From Pelagibacterales bacterium SAG-MED29 (lineage in GTDB: Bacteria; Pseudomonadota; Alphaproteobacteria; Pelagibacterales; Pelagibacteraceae): DNA of 33,362 nt. Positions 1 to 6,950 of the stretch are shown piece by piece. Under the pieces are notes generated by a model. It ran no database searches. It worked only from the letters and a program-made list of their open reading frames with translations, and was not told the DNA's origin. Where the stretch lies: NCBI GenBank assembly GCA_014653815.1, contig JACWDZ010000009.1, positions 1 to 33,362 of the forward strand, given 5' to 3'. The translations under genes were made by a program, and so were the position numbers. Every line of letters begins with the position of its first letter. The first letter of the stretch is position 1.

Positions 1-862
1 ATATTTGATCGCAAATTATAATTTAATCTGTAAACAGTTCAGAAAACTAAATTATAAAATAAATGCTATAAAAATAAACGACATAGAAGATAATATTATT
101 TCAACCAATTTAAAAATTATAGATATTCCTATTGATTTTAAAAATCCTTTTAAAGTTAATTTTAAGAAATCTTCTAAGTATGTATTACAAAGTTTAAACC
201 TAGCCCACTCACTAGCAAAAAAAAAGAAAGTAAAAGCAATTATAAATTGCCCAATAGACAAAAATTTAATAAAAGTTTCAAAAAAAATTGGAGTTACTGA
301 ATTTTTTGCATCTAAATGTAAAATCAAAAACTCTTCTGAAGTTATGTTAATACACAATAAAAAATTTTCTGTTGTTCCACTTACTACTCATTTTGATATT
401 AAAAATATATCTAAAAACATAACTTCAAAATTAATAATTAAAAAATTAATATCCTTAAATAAAGAATTTAAAAAAGTATTTAAAATTAAACCTAAAATTG
501 GAGTTCTTGGGTTAAATCCTCATAACGCTGAGTTACATAAAAAGTCAGAAGAAGTTAAAGAAATAATGCCTGCTATATCAAAACTAAAAAAGGCAGGCTT
601 AAATATTTATGGTCCATTAGTTGCTGATACAATTTTTGTTAACAATTATAAAAAATATGATGTAGTTGTAGGCATGTATCATGATCAAGTGTTAACTCCT
701 TTTAAAGCATTGTTTCATTTCGATGCAATTAATATTACCCTTGGTTTAGATTATTTACGTGTTTCTCCTGATCATGGTCCAGCTATTGATTTAATTGGAA
801 AAAATAAAGCAAATTACTTAAGTTTACTTCAATGCATTAAATTCATTAGCAGTATTAAATGA
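1..862 (+). CDS. pdxA: 4-hydroxythreonine-4-phosphate dehydrogenase, 5'-truncated by window edge
   Basis: PdxA oxidises 4-phosphohydroxy-L-threonine in the DXP-dependent vitamin B6 (pyridoxal phosphate) pathway in the cytoplasm. Family landmarks are visible in order: TTHFD, GLNPHNAE, a VADT segment, MYHDQ, then NITLGL and SPDHGPA. The histidines of TTH, MYHDQ and DHG match the metal-binding set of the family. About 287 residues are present against roughly 330 usual; the missing part is the N-terminal glycine-rich TPGEPAGIGPE region. The reading frame stays open to the window edge, so the TTG at base 5 is not a real start. The stop overlaps the next gene as ATGA, so the two are probably translationally coupled. 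pdxA-rsmA is a common proteobacterial pair. Confidence 0.95.
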   Translation, partial: YLIANYNLICKQFRKLNYKINAIKINDIEDNIISTNLKIIDIPIDFKNPFKVNFKKSSKYVLQSLNLAHSLAKKKKVKAIINCPIDKNLIKVSKKIGVTEFFASKCKIKNSSEVMLIHNKKFSVVPLTTHFDIKNISKNITSKLIIKKLISLNKEFKKVFKIKPKIGVLGLNPHNAELHKKSEEVKEIMPAISKLKKAGLNIYGPLVADTIFVNNYKKYDVVVGMYHDQVLTPFKALFHFDAINITLGLDYLRVSPDHGPAIDLIGKNKANYLSLLQCIKFISSIK

Positions 863-1659
863 TGAGATATGCTAAAAAATCTCTAGGGCAAAATTTTTTA
901 ATAGACTCCAACATCATTAAAAAAATAATTAATTTAACTACTATTTTTGATAAGAATATTTTAGAGATTGGTCCAGGCAAAGGAGCTTTAACTGATGAAA
1001 TATTAAAAAATAAACCAAAATCTTTAACTCTTATTGAAAAAGATAACCTCCTCTCAAAAGAATTAAAATTAAAATATAATAATAATAAAAAAGTTACAAT
1101 TTATAACAAAGATGTTTTAAAATTTAATTTTGAAAAAAAGTTAGAAAAAGATACTATTATTTTTGGTAATCTACCCTATAATATTGCCTCTCAAATACTT
1201 GTTAATATAATCAAATTTAAAAAATGGCCTCCTAAATATTCTTGCCTTATCTTTATGTTTCAAAAGGAAATGGCAGATAGAATAATAGGAAAATATGGTA
1301 CTTCAAAATATGGAAGGCTATCTATCTTAACTAGCTATAGATTGAGTGTTTTAAATAAGTTTAAAATCTCACCTAATTGCTTCTTTCCTAAACCCAAAAT
1401 TGACTCAACAGTACTTTTTTTAAAGCCTAACAATAAAATTAAAAATAAAATCAAAAATTTAGAAAATTTAGAAAAAATTACACATATTTTTTTTTCAAAA
1501 AAAAGAAAAATGATTAATAAAAGTTTTTCGCAACTATTTAAAAATTCAGAAAACTTATCTCAAAAATTAGATATCAATTTGTCACTAAGACCTGATCAAT
1601 TAAATGAAAATGATTTTTATAGAATTGTTGAATACTACGAAAAATATAAAAAAATTTAA
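859..1659 (+). CDS. rsmA: 16S rRNA (adenine1518/1519-N6)-dimethyltransferase
   Basis: RsmA (KsgA) dimethylates two adjacent adenines near the 3' end of 16S rRNA during late 30S assembly, using S-adenosylmethionine. The 266-residue protein is close to the usual length of about 270. Visible motifs are GQNFL (residues 10-14), the SAM-binding EIGPGKGALT loop (about 36-45) and the catalytic NLPY motif (104-107), followed by the FPKPKIDS segment typical of the family. Two ATG codons stand in tandem; the first overlaps the pdxA stop (ATGA), and the second, three bases later, is equally possible. It converges on gmk with only two bases between the stop codons, leaving no room for a terminator. Confidence 0.96.
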   Translation: MMRYAKKSLGQNFLIDSNIIKKIINLTTIFDKNILEIGPGKGALTDEILKNKPKSLTLIEKDNLLSKELKLKYNNNKKVTIYNKDVLKFNFEKKLEKDTIIFGNLPYNIASQILVNIIKFKKWPPKYSCLIFMFQKEMADRIIGKYGTSKYGRLSILTSYRLSVLNKFKISPNCFFPKPKIDSTVLFLKPNNKIKNKIKNLENLEKITHIFFSKKRKMINKSFSQLFKNSENLSQKLDINLSLRPDQLNENDFYRIVEYYEKYKKI

Positions 1660-1661
1660 AA

Positions 1662-2240
1662 TTATTTTTTATTTTTTTTTAAAAGGATAATTTTTTCAAC
1701 TTCTTTGAAACAATTCTCAAGATTATCATTTATAACAACAAAATCGTAATCTTGTTTGTGGGCTGAATCAGCGTCATATGCCTTTAATCTTTCCTCAACA
1801 ACATCTGGTTTGTCTTGATTTCTTTGAATTAATCTTTTTTTTAACTCTTCTTTATTTGGAGGAAGAATAAAAATTTTTAATAGGTTTAGCTCTTTAAATT
1901 TTGATAATTGCTGAGTTCCTTGCCAGTCAATATCAAATAAAACGTCATTTTTATTTTTTAATAAATTGAGTACAGATTCTTTAGAAGTGCCGTAATAATT
2001 TCCGAAAATTTTAGCATATTCATAAAATTCATTACTCTGTATTTTATTTTTAAAATCATTTTCATTGATGAAATAATAATCAATTCCCTCAACTTCGTTT
2101 GATCTAGGTTTTCTAGTTGTGTGAGAAACAGATATTTTAAAGTTTTGATATTTTTGTTGAATTTTTTTACTTATCGTTGTTTTGCCGGCCCCAGAAGGAG
2201 ATGATAAAATTACCATGACATTGTTTAAATCATGACTCAT
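1662..2240 (-). CDS. gmk: Guanylate kinase
   Basis: This enzyme phosphorylates GMP to GDP with ATP. The P-loop SSPSGAGKTT lies at residues 13-22, followed by the GMP-binding segment SVSHTTRKPR and the GIDYYF motif, all diagnostic of bacterial guanylate kinase. Its 192 residues are slightly short of the usual 205 or so. An ATG eight codons downstream (MVILSSPSG) would also place the P-loop normally, so the start is uncertain by eight residues. It is the last gene of the leftward fabD-fabG-acpP-gmk run, 24 bp after acpP. In many alphaproteobacteria fabF, mltG and yicC lie between acpP and gmk; here they are absent from that place. Confidence 0.96.
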   Translation of the reverse strand: MSHDLNNVMVILSSPSGAGKTTISKKIQQKYQNFKISVSHTTRKPRSNEVEGIDYYFINENDFKNKIQSNEFYEYAKIFGNYYGTSKESVLNLLKNKNDVLFDIDWQGTQQLSKFKELNLLKIFILPPNKEELKKRLIQRNQDKPDVVEERLKAYDADSAHKQDYDFVVINDNLENCFKEVEKIILLKKNKK

Positions 2241-2264
2241 AATAGCTTGAAGAAATATTTAGAT

Positions 2265-2504
2265 TTATTGATTTGTCTTGCTTTCAATAAATTTAATAGC
2301 GTCTCCAACTGTTAAAATTTTTTCAGCTTCACTATCTGATATTTCAGAACCAAATTCTTCTTCAAAAGCCATTACTAATTCAACAGTATCCAGGCTGTCT
2401 GCACCCAAATCGTCAACAAAACTTGCTTCTTCTGTAACTTTCTCTTCCTCTATGCCTAAATGATCGGCAACTATTTTTTTAATTTTTGGTTTTACATCTG
2501 ACAT
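2265..2504 (-). CDS. acpP: Acyl carrier protein
   Basis: Small acidic carrier (79 residues) that holds growing acyl chains on a 4'-phosphopantetheine arm during type II fatty-acid synthesis. The attachment motif DSLD is present with the serine at residue 37, inside the classic helix [20 protein letters not shown]. One of the few genes here with a good ribosome-binding site: AGAGG, six bases upstream of the ATG, fitting its high expression. It lies between fabG (55 bp upstream) and gmk (24 bp downstream). Confidence 0.98.
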   Translation of the reverse strand: MSDVKPKIKKIVADHLGIEEEKVTEEASFVDDLGADSLDTVELVMAFEEEFGSEISDSEAEKILTVGDAIKFIESKTNQ

Positions 2505-2559
2505 TAATTACCTCTGTTATGTTAATGATATTTTCTTAATAGATTATTAGATAGAATTG

Positions 2560-3291
2560 TCAAGCCATATACATTCCACCATTAACGTGAATAGTTTCGC
2601 CGTTAATATAATTAGCCATATCTGATGCTAAAAAAGCTACACAATTTGATACATCCTCTCCTGTTCCCAAATCCCCTGATGGAATTTTGCTTATCAACAT
2701 TTTTTTAAATTCATCATTAATTTTATCGGTCATTTCTGTTTTTATAAAACCAGGAGAAACACAGTTTATGTTTATATTTTTTTTTGCATATTCAATAGCT
2801 AAGCTTTTAGAGAAAGCAACTATTCCAGCTTTAGATGCAGAATAATTAGCTTGCCCCAAGTTTCCGGTGTGGCCAACAATAGAAGTAATGTTTATTATTT
2901 TTCCAGATTTATTTTTAAGCATTTTTTTAATTGCAAATTTACACATTAAAAAAGTAGAGGTTAGATTTATATCTAAAACTTTTTTCCAATTTTCTTCCGT
3001 TAAACGAATAGAGATATTGTCTAAAGTTATACCTGCATTGTTAACTAAAATATCTAAACCACCAAGTCTTGTGTTGGCGGCTTCTATAAAAGACTCAATA
3101 TTTTTATGTTCATCTAAATTAAACTTTTGAATATGAATGTTGCTAAATTTACTTTTAAGATTATTTAATTTTTCTTCTTTTGTTCCAGTAGCTAAAACTG
3201 TTGAACCATTATCAATAAATTTTTTTACAAGACTATTTCCAATCCCGCCTGTAGCGCCTGTAATAATAACTTTTTTATTTTTAAGATTCAT
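2560..3291 (-). CDS. fabG: 3-oxoacyl-[acyl-carrier-protein] reductase
   Basis: NADPH-dependent short-chain dehydrogenase that performs the first reduction of fatty-acid elongation. The 243-residue protein has the cofactor loop TGATGGIG (residues 11-18), NNAG (84-87) and the catalytic triad Ser137 (NITSIVG), Tyr150 and Lys154 (YSASK). The C-terminal NGETIHVNGGMYMA ending is typical of FabG rather than of a generic SDR. I chose the ATG over a TTG one codon upstream. The start overlaps the end of fabD by 11 bases, which implies translational coupling. Confidence 0.96.
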   Translation of the reverse strand: MNLKNKKVIITGATGGIGNSLVKKFIDNGSTVLATGTKEEKLNNLKSKFSNIHIQKFNLDEHKNIESFIEAANTRLGGLDILVNNAGITLDNISIRLTEENWKKVLDINLTSTFLMCKFAIKKMLKNKSGKIINITSIVGHTGNLGQANYSASKAGIVAFSKSLAIEYAKKNININCVSPGFIKTEMTDKINDEFKKMLISKIPSGDLGTGEDVSNCVAFLASDMANYINGETIHVNGGMYMA

Positions 3292-4213
3292 CAATTGTTT
3301 TTTTCATATCATCTATTGAATTTATACTAAAGCAATTAATATTCTTTACTGTCCTTTTAACCATCCCACATAAAACTTTTCCAGGCCCTATTTCAATAAA
3401 ATTATTAACATTTTCCTTAGACATGTTAACGATGCTTTCTCTCCATCTTACAGTTGAGCAGATTTGTTCAATTAATAATTTTTTTATATGCTCCGGGTTA
3501 TTTTCAGGTTTTGAAGTTACATTGCAAACAACATCAAAAATTGGCTTTTTAAATTTAACTGAATTAATTTTATCTTTCATTTTATTGGCTGCAGGATTCA
3601 TTAAAGAACAGTGAAAAGGCGCACTTACATTTAAAGGAATAAATTTTTTTTTATTTTCTTTCAAGATGTCTTTCAAAGAATTAATGCTTTCGATATCACC
3701 GCTAATAATTGTTTGACCTTCAGCATTGTCATTAGCAATTTCACACACTCCTTTTATTTTAATTTTTTTAATCAAATTATTAAGTTCATCTATTTGTGAG
3801 CCCAGTACTGCAATCATGCTGCCTTTACCAACTGGAACGGCTTCCTGCATTGATTTACCTCTTTCAAACAGCAAAAATAAGGCATCATTAAATTCTAATG
3901 CATCTGCACAAACTAAAGCGCTATATTCACCTAAAGAGTGACCCGCAAAAAACTTTGTAGATTTAAAATCAAAATTATATTCTTTTTTAAGTACTGAAAA
4001 AATCGCATAACTAACTATTAATATGGCTGGTTGTGTATTTTGTGTTAATTTTAACTTATCTTCTGGACCTTCTAAAATGATTTTTGAAATTTTATAATTA
4101 AGTTTATCGTCTGCCTCTTTAAAGATTTTTTTTACTATATCAAAATTATTGTAAAACTCTGATCCCATCCCTACAATTTGTGAACCTTGACCTGGAAAGA
4201 GTATAGCTTTCAT
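3281..4213 (-). CDS. fabD: Malonyl CoA-acyl carrier protein transacylase
   Basis: Transfers malonyl groups from CoA to ACP, supplying the extender unit for fatty-acid synthesis. The 310-residue length is normal. The N-terminal PGQGSQ motif (7-12), the nucleophile elbow GHSLGE with Ser93, Arg118 and the catalytic His201 (in APFHCSLM) are all present. It is the first gene of the fabD-fabG-acpP-gmk operon and is divergent from the rpsF ribosomal-protein operon across a 112-bp gap, so its promoter must lie in that gap. Confidence 0.96.
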   Translation of the reverse strand: MKAILFPGQGSQIVGMGSEFYNNFDIVKKIFKEADDKLNYKISKIILEGPEDKLKLTQNTQPAILIVSYAIFSVLKKEYNFDFKSTKFFAGHSLGEYSALVCADALEFNDALFLLFERGKSMQEAVPVGKGSMIAVLGSQIDELNNLIKKIKIKGVCEIANDNAEGQTIISGDIESINSLKDILKENKKKFIPLNVSAPFHCSLMNPAANKMKDKINSVKFKKPIFDVVCNVTSKPENNPEHIKKLLIEQICSTVRWRESIVNMSKENVNNFIEIGPGKVLCGMVKRTVKNINCFSINSIDDMKKTIDES

Positions 4214-4325
4214 ATTTTTACCATTTAATTGCTGATAATTAGTATTGATATAAATATCTATTATAGTATAAAGCTTTTTTTACAATTATGTACTTTAAAG
4301 CTAATTAATTAACAATAATCTTTTT
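4214..4325. promoter_or_regulatory. Divergent intergenic promoter region, fabD / rpsF
   Basis: Both flanking operons must start here. Rightward, TTGATA (4245-4250) and TATAAA (4267-4272) are separated by 16 bases and would drive rpsF. Leftward, a perfect TATAAT -10 (the complement of 4260-4265) would serve fabD, without a convincing -35. The two candidates overlap, so the promoters may compete. Assignment is by eye only. Confidence 0.35.
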
Positions 4326-4649
4326 ATGTCATTTTACGAAAATACTTTAATTGCTAAGCAAGATCTGGCTACATCTGAATTAAAAAAAATTAAAGAAAAA
4401 TATAATGATCTTATTAACAGTAATTCAGGCAAAGTCGTAAAGATTGAAGAATGGGGTTTGTTAAATCTTGCTACAAAAATAAGAAAATACAACAAGGGTT
4501 TCTATATTCATTATAAATTTGAAGGAAATAAGAAAACTCTAGATGAAATAGATAAAAAAATTAAAGTTGATGGCTCAATAATAAGACATCTTTTAGTTAG
4601 ATATAAAAAATTAGATACCAAAAATGAGTATTTTAAAAAAGAAAAATAG
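4326..4649 (+). CDS. rpsF: 30S ribosomal protein bS6
   Basis: bS6 binds the 16S rRNA central domain together with bS18. The 107-residue sequence begins FYENTLIAKQDL and carries the WGLLNLATKIRKYNKGFY strand-helix segment characteristic of bS6. The tail is lysine-rich, ending KNEYFKKEK, without the long acidic C-terminal extension seen in enterobacteria. First gene of rpsF-rpsR-rplI-dnaB. No Shine-Dalgarno is visible before the ATG. The stop abuts the next start directly (TAG then ATG). Confidence 0.95.
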   Translation: MSFYENTLIAKQDLATSELKKIKEKYNDLINSNSGKVVKIEEWGLLNLATKIRKYNKGFYIHYKFEGNKKTLDEIDKKIKVDGSIIRHLLVRYKKLDTKNEYFKKEK

Positions 4650-4919
4650 ATGAAAAGAAAAGGAAAAAAATTTAAAAAAAACTCAAGCTCTTTAAACAAA
4701 CTTAGTTTATTTCAAAAATCTGAGGGAAGATTTAATAGGTCTTGTCCTTTATCTGTGAAAAATGCTCCAATAATAGACTATAAAAATATTAGCATATTAA
4801 AAAAGTATGTTTCTGAAAATAATAAAATTTTATCTTCAAAAATTACTTCTGTATCAAGTGGTAAACAAAAAAAATTAACTAGAGAAATTAAAAAAGCAAA
4901 AATTCTAGGGCTTATATAA
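4650..4919 (+). CDS. rpsR: 30S ribosomal protein bS18
   Basis: bS18 forms a heterodimer with bS6 on the 30S platform. The 89-residue protein has the family core IDYKNISILKKYVSENNKIL, followed by the basic stretch ending in KLTREIKKAKILGLI (family pattern: Q/K-x-x-LxxAIKRAR). The N-terminal 25 residues are an unusually lysine- and serine-rich extension. It starts immediately after the rpsF stop with no spacer and is followed two bases later by rplI. Confidence 0.95.
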   Translation: MKRKGKKFKKNSSSLNKLSLFQKSEGRFNRSCPLSVKNAPIIDYKNISILKKYVSENNKILSSKITSVSSGKQKKLTREIKKAKILGLI

Positions 4920-4921
4920 TT

Positions 4922-5377
4922 ATGGAATTAATACTTTTGGAAAACATAATGAATCTAGGAAACATTGGTGATAAAGTTGAAGTTAAACCAGGTTATGGAA
5001 GAAACTTTCTTTTAAAAACAGGAAAAGCATTAAGACTTAATAAAGAAAATTTGGAATATGTTTCCAAAAAAAAAGATGAGCTGAACAAAAAAAATATTGA
5101 ATTGAAAAAAAAATTAAAAAATACAGCTCAAATAATTGATAACAAGTCTTTTGTATTTAATAAAGAAAGCAAAGAAAATGGTGAATTGTATGGCTCAATC
5201 AAACCAAAAGAAATCTCTACAGCAATTTTTGAAAAAATGAAAATAGAAATTAAGCCTTCACAGATAGTTTTAAAAAATGACTTAAATAAAATTGGTAATT
5301 ACAAAGTAGACATAAACTTTCATACAGAAGTTTCTGCTCAAATTTCAATCAAAATAGATAAAACTCAATCCAAATAG
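4922..5377 (+). CDS. rplI: 50S ribosomal protein bL9
   Basis: bL9 binds domain V of 23S rRNA near the L1 stalk and has two globular domains joined by a long helix. The N-terminal domain shows the family signature NLGNIGDKVEVKPGYGRNFL (about residues 12-31). A charged helix rich in Lys/Asn follows (about 43-75), then the C-terminal domain with GELYGSIKPKEI. Its 151 residues match the usual length of about 150. It is separated from rpsR by two bases. Confidence 0.96.
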   Translation: MELILLENIMNLGNIGDKVEVKPGYGRNFLLKTGKALRLNKENLEYVSKKKDELNKKNIELKKKLKNTAQIIDNKSFVFNKESKENGELYGSIKPKEISTAIFEKMKIEIKPSQIVLKNDLNKIGNYKVDINFHTEVSAQISIKIDKTQSK

Positions 5378-5471
5378 GTAAAGTTCGATCATTCTGACTT
5401 TTCCACAGGTAAGTTTAAAAAGTGTGTAACTTTTAACTTTCATTATAGTTCTCTCAAACTATTATTTCGAA
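5378..5471 (+). promoter_or_regulatory. rplI-dnaB spacer with a DnaA-box-like site and a weak hairpin
   Basis: The 94-bp spacer carries TTTTCCACA at 5399-5407, which fits the DnaA-box consensus TTWTNCACA. Just downstream is an imperfect hairpin, 5411-5439: AAGTT and AAAAGT pair with ACTTTT and AACTT across a 5-base loop, with a 2-base bulge. It is AT-rich, so weak. It could be an attenuator separating ribosomal-protein expression from dnaB, or chance in AT-rich DNA. Confidence 0.3.
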
Positions 5472-6896
5472 GTGGAAAAAATCAAATTAAAAGATAATAA
5501 TTCAGATAAGAAACAACCTTCAAATCTAGAAGCAGAACAAGCTTTACTGGGGTCAATTTTAGTCAATAATGATATTATTGACGAAGTGTCAAACACTATC
5601 AATCCTATAAGTTTTTATGATCCTGCGCATACTAAAATTTATGAGGTAATTGAAACTTTAAATAACAAGGGAATGATTGCGAACCCTATTACTTTAAAAA
5701 ATTACTTTGAAAAAGACAACATGTTAAGCGAAGTAGGAGGAACAGAATATTTAGTAAAATTAACAAGATTTTCAGGATCAACAAAACAAGCAGTGGATTA
5801 TGCAAAAATTATTCATGAAATGTATTTAAGAAGAGAATTAGTTTTAATTTCTGATAATTTATCTTCGGAAACACTCGATTCCAAAGAACTGACCGCTGAA
5901 AAGATAATTGAAAACACAGAAAGATCTTTATTTGACTTAGCAGAACGAGGTAGTTTCTCACAGTCTTTTTTAAAATTTAATCAGGCATTAGATCAAACAA
6001 TTGAAACAGCTACACAGGCAATGAAAAGTGACAAAGGAATTGTTGGTGTGCCAACTGGTTTGACAGACTTAGATGAAAAGTTGGGTGGCCTACATAAATC
6101 TGATCTAGTTATATTGGCTGGTAGACCTGGAATGGGTAAAACTGCGCTAGCGACAAATATAGCTTATCATGCAGCTCAAAACATCATGAGCCGACAAGAA
6201 AAATCATCTATAGCATTTTTTTCTCTTGAGATGTCATCAGAACAGCTTTCTACAAGAATACTTTCTGAACAAGCAAGGATTAAATCTGATGACATAAGAA
6301 AAGGTAAGGTTACTGAAGAAGAAATAAATAGATATATTGAGACTTCAAGAAATATATACAATCTTCCACTTTTTATCGACGAAACTCCAGCAATTACAAT
6401 TGCAACATTAAGCAATAGAGCTAGAAGAATTAAAAGATTATTTGGAGTAAGTTTAATCGTTGTAGACTATATACAATTAATGAGAGCTCCTAGTTTAAAC
6501 CGAAATGATAATAGAGTTCAGGAAGTTTCTGAAATCACACAAGGTTTGAAAGCACTGGCCAAAGAGCTCAAAGTGCCGGTCTTAGCTTTGTCTCAATTAT
6601 CTAGGGCTGTTGAACAAAGAGATGAAAAAAAACCACAACTATCAGATTTAAGAGAGTCTGGTTCGATTGAGCAAGACGCTGATGTAGTAATGTTCGTTTA
6701 CAGAGAAGCCTATTATTTAGAAAACAAGCAACCAAAATTAAACTCAATAGAACATGCTGAATGGCAATCTAAAATGAACGATGTAAACGGCCTTGCTGAC
6801 ATCATATTAGGTAAACAAAGACATGGCCCTACAGGTGTAGTTAAAGTTGAGTTTGAAGGAATATACACAAAATTCAAAGATTTAAGCAAAAATTAA
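5472..6896 (+). CDS. dnaB: Replicative DNA helicase
   Basis: Hexameric 5'-3' helicase that unwinds DNA at the replication fork. At 474 residues it has normal length and no intein. The N-terminal primase-interaction domain covers about residues 15-155 (NLEAEQALLGSIL, then FYDPAH). The RecA-like motor has Walker A GRPGMGKT (217-224), SLEMSSEQL, Walker B LIVVDYIQLM and the arginine-containing KQRHGPTG near the end. The only reasonable start is GTG: there is an in-frame stop 45 bases upstream and no ATG between. Following rpsF-rpsR-rplI is classic context. Confidence 0.97.
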   Translation: MEKIKLKDNNSDKKQPSNLEAEQALLGSILVNNDIIDEVSNTINPISFYDPAHTKIYEVIETLNNKGMIANPITLKNYFEKDNMLSEVGGTEYLVKLTRFSGSTKQAVDYAKIIHEMYLRRELVLISDNLSSETLDSKELTAEKIIENTERSLFDLAERGSFSQSFLKFNQALDQTIETATQAMKSDKGIVGVPTGLTDLDEKLGGLHKSDLVILAGRPGMGKTALATNIAYHAAQNIMSRQEKSSIAFFSLEMSSEQLSTRILSEQARIKSDDIRKGKVTEEEINRYIETSRNIYNLPLFIDETPAITIATLSNRARRIKRLFGVSLIVVDYIQLMRAPSLNRNDNRVQEVSEITQGLKALAKELKVPVLALSQLSRAVEQRDEKKPQLSDLRESGSIEQDADVVMFVYREAYYLENKQPKLNSIEHAEWQSKMNDVNGLADIILGKQRHGPTGVVKVEFEGIYTKFKDLSKN

Positions 6897-6950
6897 GCTC
6901 AAATTTTTTCTTTAGTTATAATAAATTTAAGATATATCTGAAATATCTTT

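Noticed and set aside
2278-2463. Open frames on the opposite strand of acpP and many other genes
   Set aside because: They are antisense shadows of well-identified genes, with no ribosome-binding site and no family-like sequence.
4272-4302. Hairpin in the rpsF leader as an S6:S18 autoregulatory element
   Set aside because: The stem is AGCTTT/AAAGCT plus TACA/TGTA with a large internal loop, its 5' arm overlaps the candidate -10, and no CCG-containing loop is seen.
6929-6949. 7-bp inverted repeat just before the exporter ATG as a dnaB terminator or operator
   Set aside because: The stem is almost all A-T with a 7-base loop, and such repeats are expected by chance at this base composition.
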